Source: an uncultured Collinsella sp.
GTDB taxonomy: Bacteria; Actinomycetota; Coriobacteriia; Coriobacteriales; Coriobacteriaceae
Assembly (NCBI GenBank): GCA_934643435.1
Contig: CAKUCJ010000088.1
Location: 1 to 5,885 of the forward strand
Length of the DNA stretch: 5,885 nt
Direction: 5' to 3'
In this document: in pieces, positions 5,706-5,885 of the stretch
Numbering within the stretch: position 1 is the first letter of the stretch
How the letters are laid out: each line of letters begins with the position of its first letter
Program-made: the position numbers and the translations under genes
The notes under the pieces: model-generated
The model's database searches: none
What the model saw: the letters and a program-made list of their open reading frames with translations, nothing else
What the model was told of the DNA's origin: nothing

Positions 5706-5885
5706 TTAGGCGTCGAGGTAGATGCGCTGGGGGCGATTGCGGTGTCGGGCGAAAATGATGAGCGCCAGGCCTGCGATTACAAGCGGAAGGCTCAGCAGCT
5801 GCCCCATCGTGATGACGCCGCCCAGCAGATATCCCAGCTGGGCATCGGGCACGCGCACGAACTCGACGAGGAAACGGACGATGCC
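5706..5885 (-). CDS. lgt: Prolipoprotein diacylglyceryl transferase, C-terminal part
   Basis: Only the last 59 codons and the TAA stop (5708-5706) are in the window; the gene continues past the right edge. The visible sequence opens [19 protein letters not shown] and continues [18 protein letters not shown], matching the conserved C-terminus of Lgt (R-F-x-V-E-F-x-R-x-P-D-A-Q and M-G-Q-x-L-S-x-P). The Arg before FLVEF probably corresponds to the essential Arg239 of the E. coli enzyme, judged from recalled sequence. Lgt is an inner-membrane enzyme that moves diacylglyceryl from phosphatidylglycerol onto the lipobox cysteine of prolipoproteins, the first step of lipoprotein maturation. The last transmembrane helix covers about the final 30 to 13 residues, followed by a basic tail RHRNRPQR. 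The gene ends two bases before a perfect 16-bp hairpin. Confidence 0.95.
   Translation of the reverse strand, partial: GIVRFLVEFVRVPDAQLGYLLGGVITMGQLLSLPLVIAGLALIIFARHRNRPQRIYLDA

Noticed and set aside
1..5885. CRISPR array, tRNA/rRNA gene, toxin-antitoxin or defence system, intact insertion sequence
   Set aside because: No regularly spaced repeats, cloverleaf-like sequence, transposase domain or defence-type domain was seen on either strand.

Overview
The window looks like an ordinary chromosomal segment of a fairly GC-rich actinobacterium, most likely class Coriobacteriia (a Collinsella-like gut organism). That assignment is inferred from protein flavour, gene content and base composition; no search was run. 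All supported genes lie on the minus strand, so transcription runs from right (5885) to left (1). No tRNA, rRNA, CRISPR array, prophage or intact transposase gene was seen.

Layout in transcription order: (1) 5885-5706, the C-terminal 59 codons of lgt (prolipoprotein diacylglyceryl transferase). (2) 5642-3459, a 727-residue multi-spanning membrane protein, probably DUF6020 family, with a GT-C-glycosyltransferase-like layout. (3) 3293-2487, yebC, a YebC/PmpR/TACO1 family protein, followed by a strong hairpin-plus-U terminator at about 2371-2417. (4) 2321-840, a three-gene envelope-stress operon: an AmaP-like membrane anchor, a DUF2273 small membrane protein overlapping it by 8 nt, and an Asp23/Gls24 protein with a very acidic N-terminal tail. 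It ends at a terminator at 747-787. (5) 632-1, the N-terminal 210 codons of a YitT-family membrane protein, running off the left edge.

How they work together: the only clear functional unit is the Asp23 operon. In Staphylococcus aureus, AmaP anchors Asp23 at the membrane, and a DUF2273 protein is a usual partner. The starts of the first two genes were moved well inside the longest open frames because GTG codons with good Shine-Dalgarno sequences fit family lengths better. The other genes are neighbours rather than an evident pathway, although four of the six genes encode membrane proteins.

The most interesting non-coding signal is a set of three hairpins at 805-841, 3424-3458 and 5663-5703. 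Each abuts or nearly abuts a stop codon, has a different stem, and carries the same loop motif (RCCTGWCCCY on the plus strand). They look like a REP-like extragenic palindrome family or a 3'-end regulatory element. I found no convincing new multi-gene system; this hairpin family is the best candidate for something undescribed.
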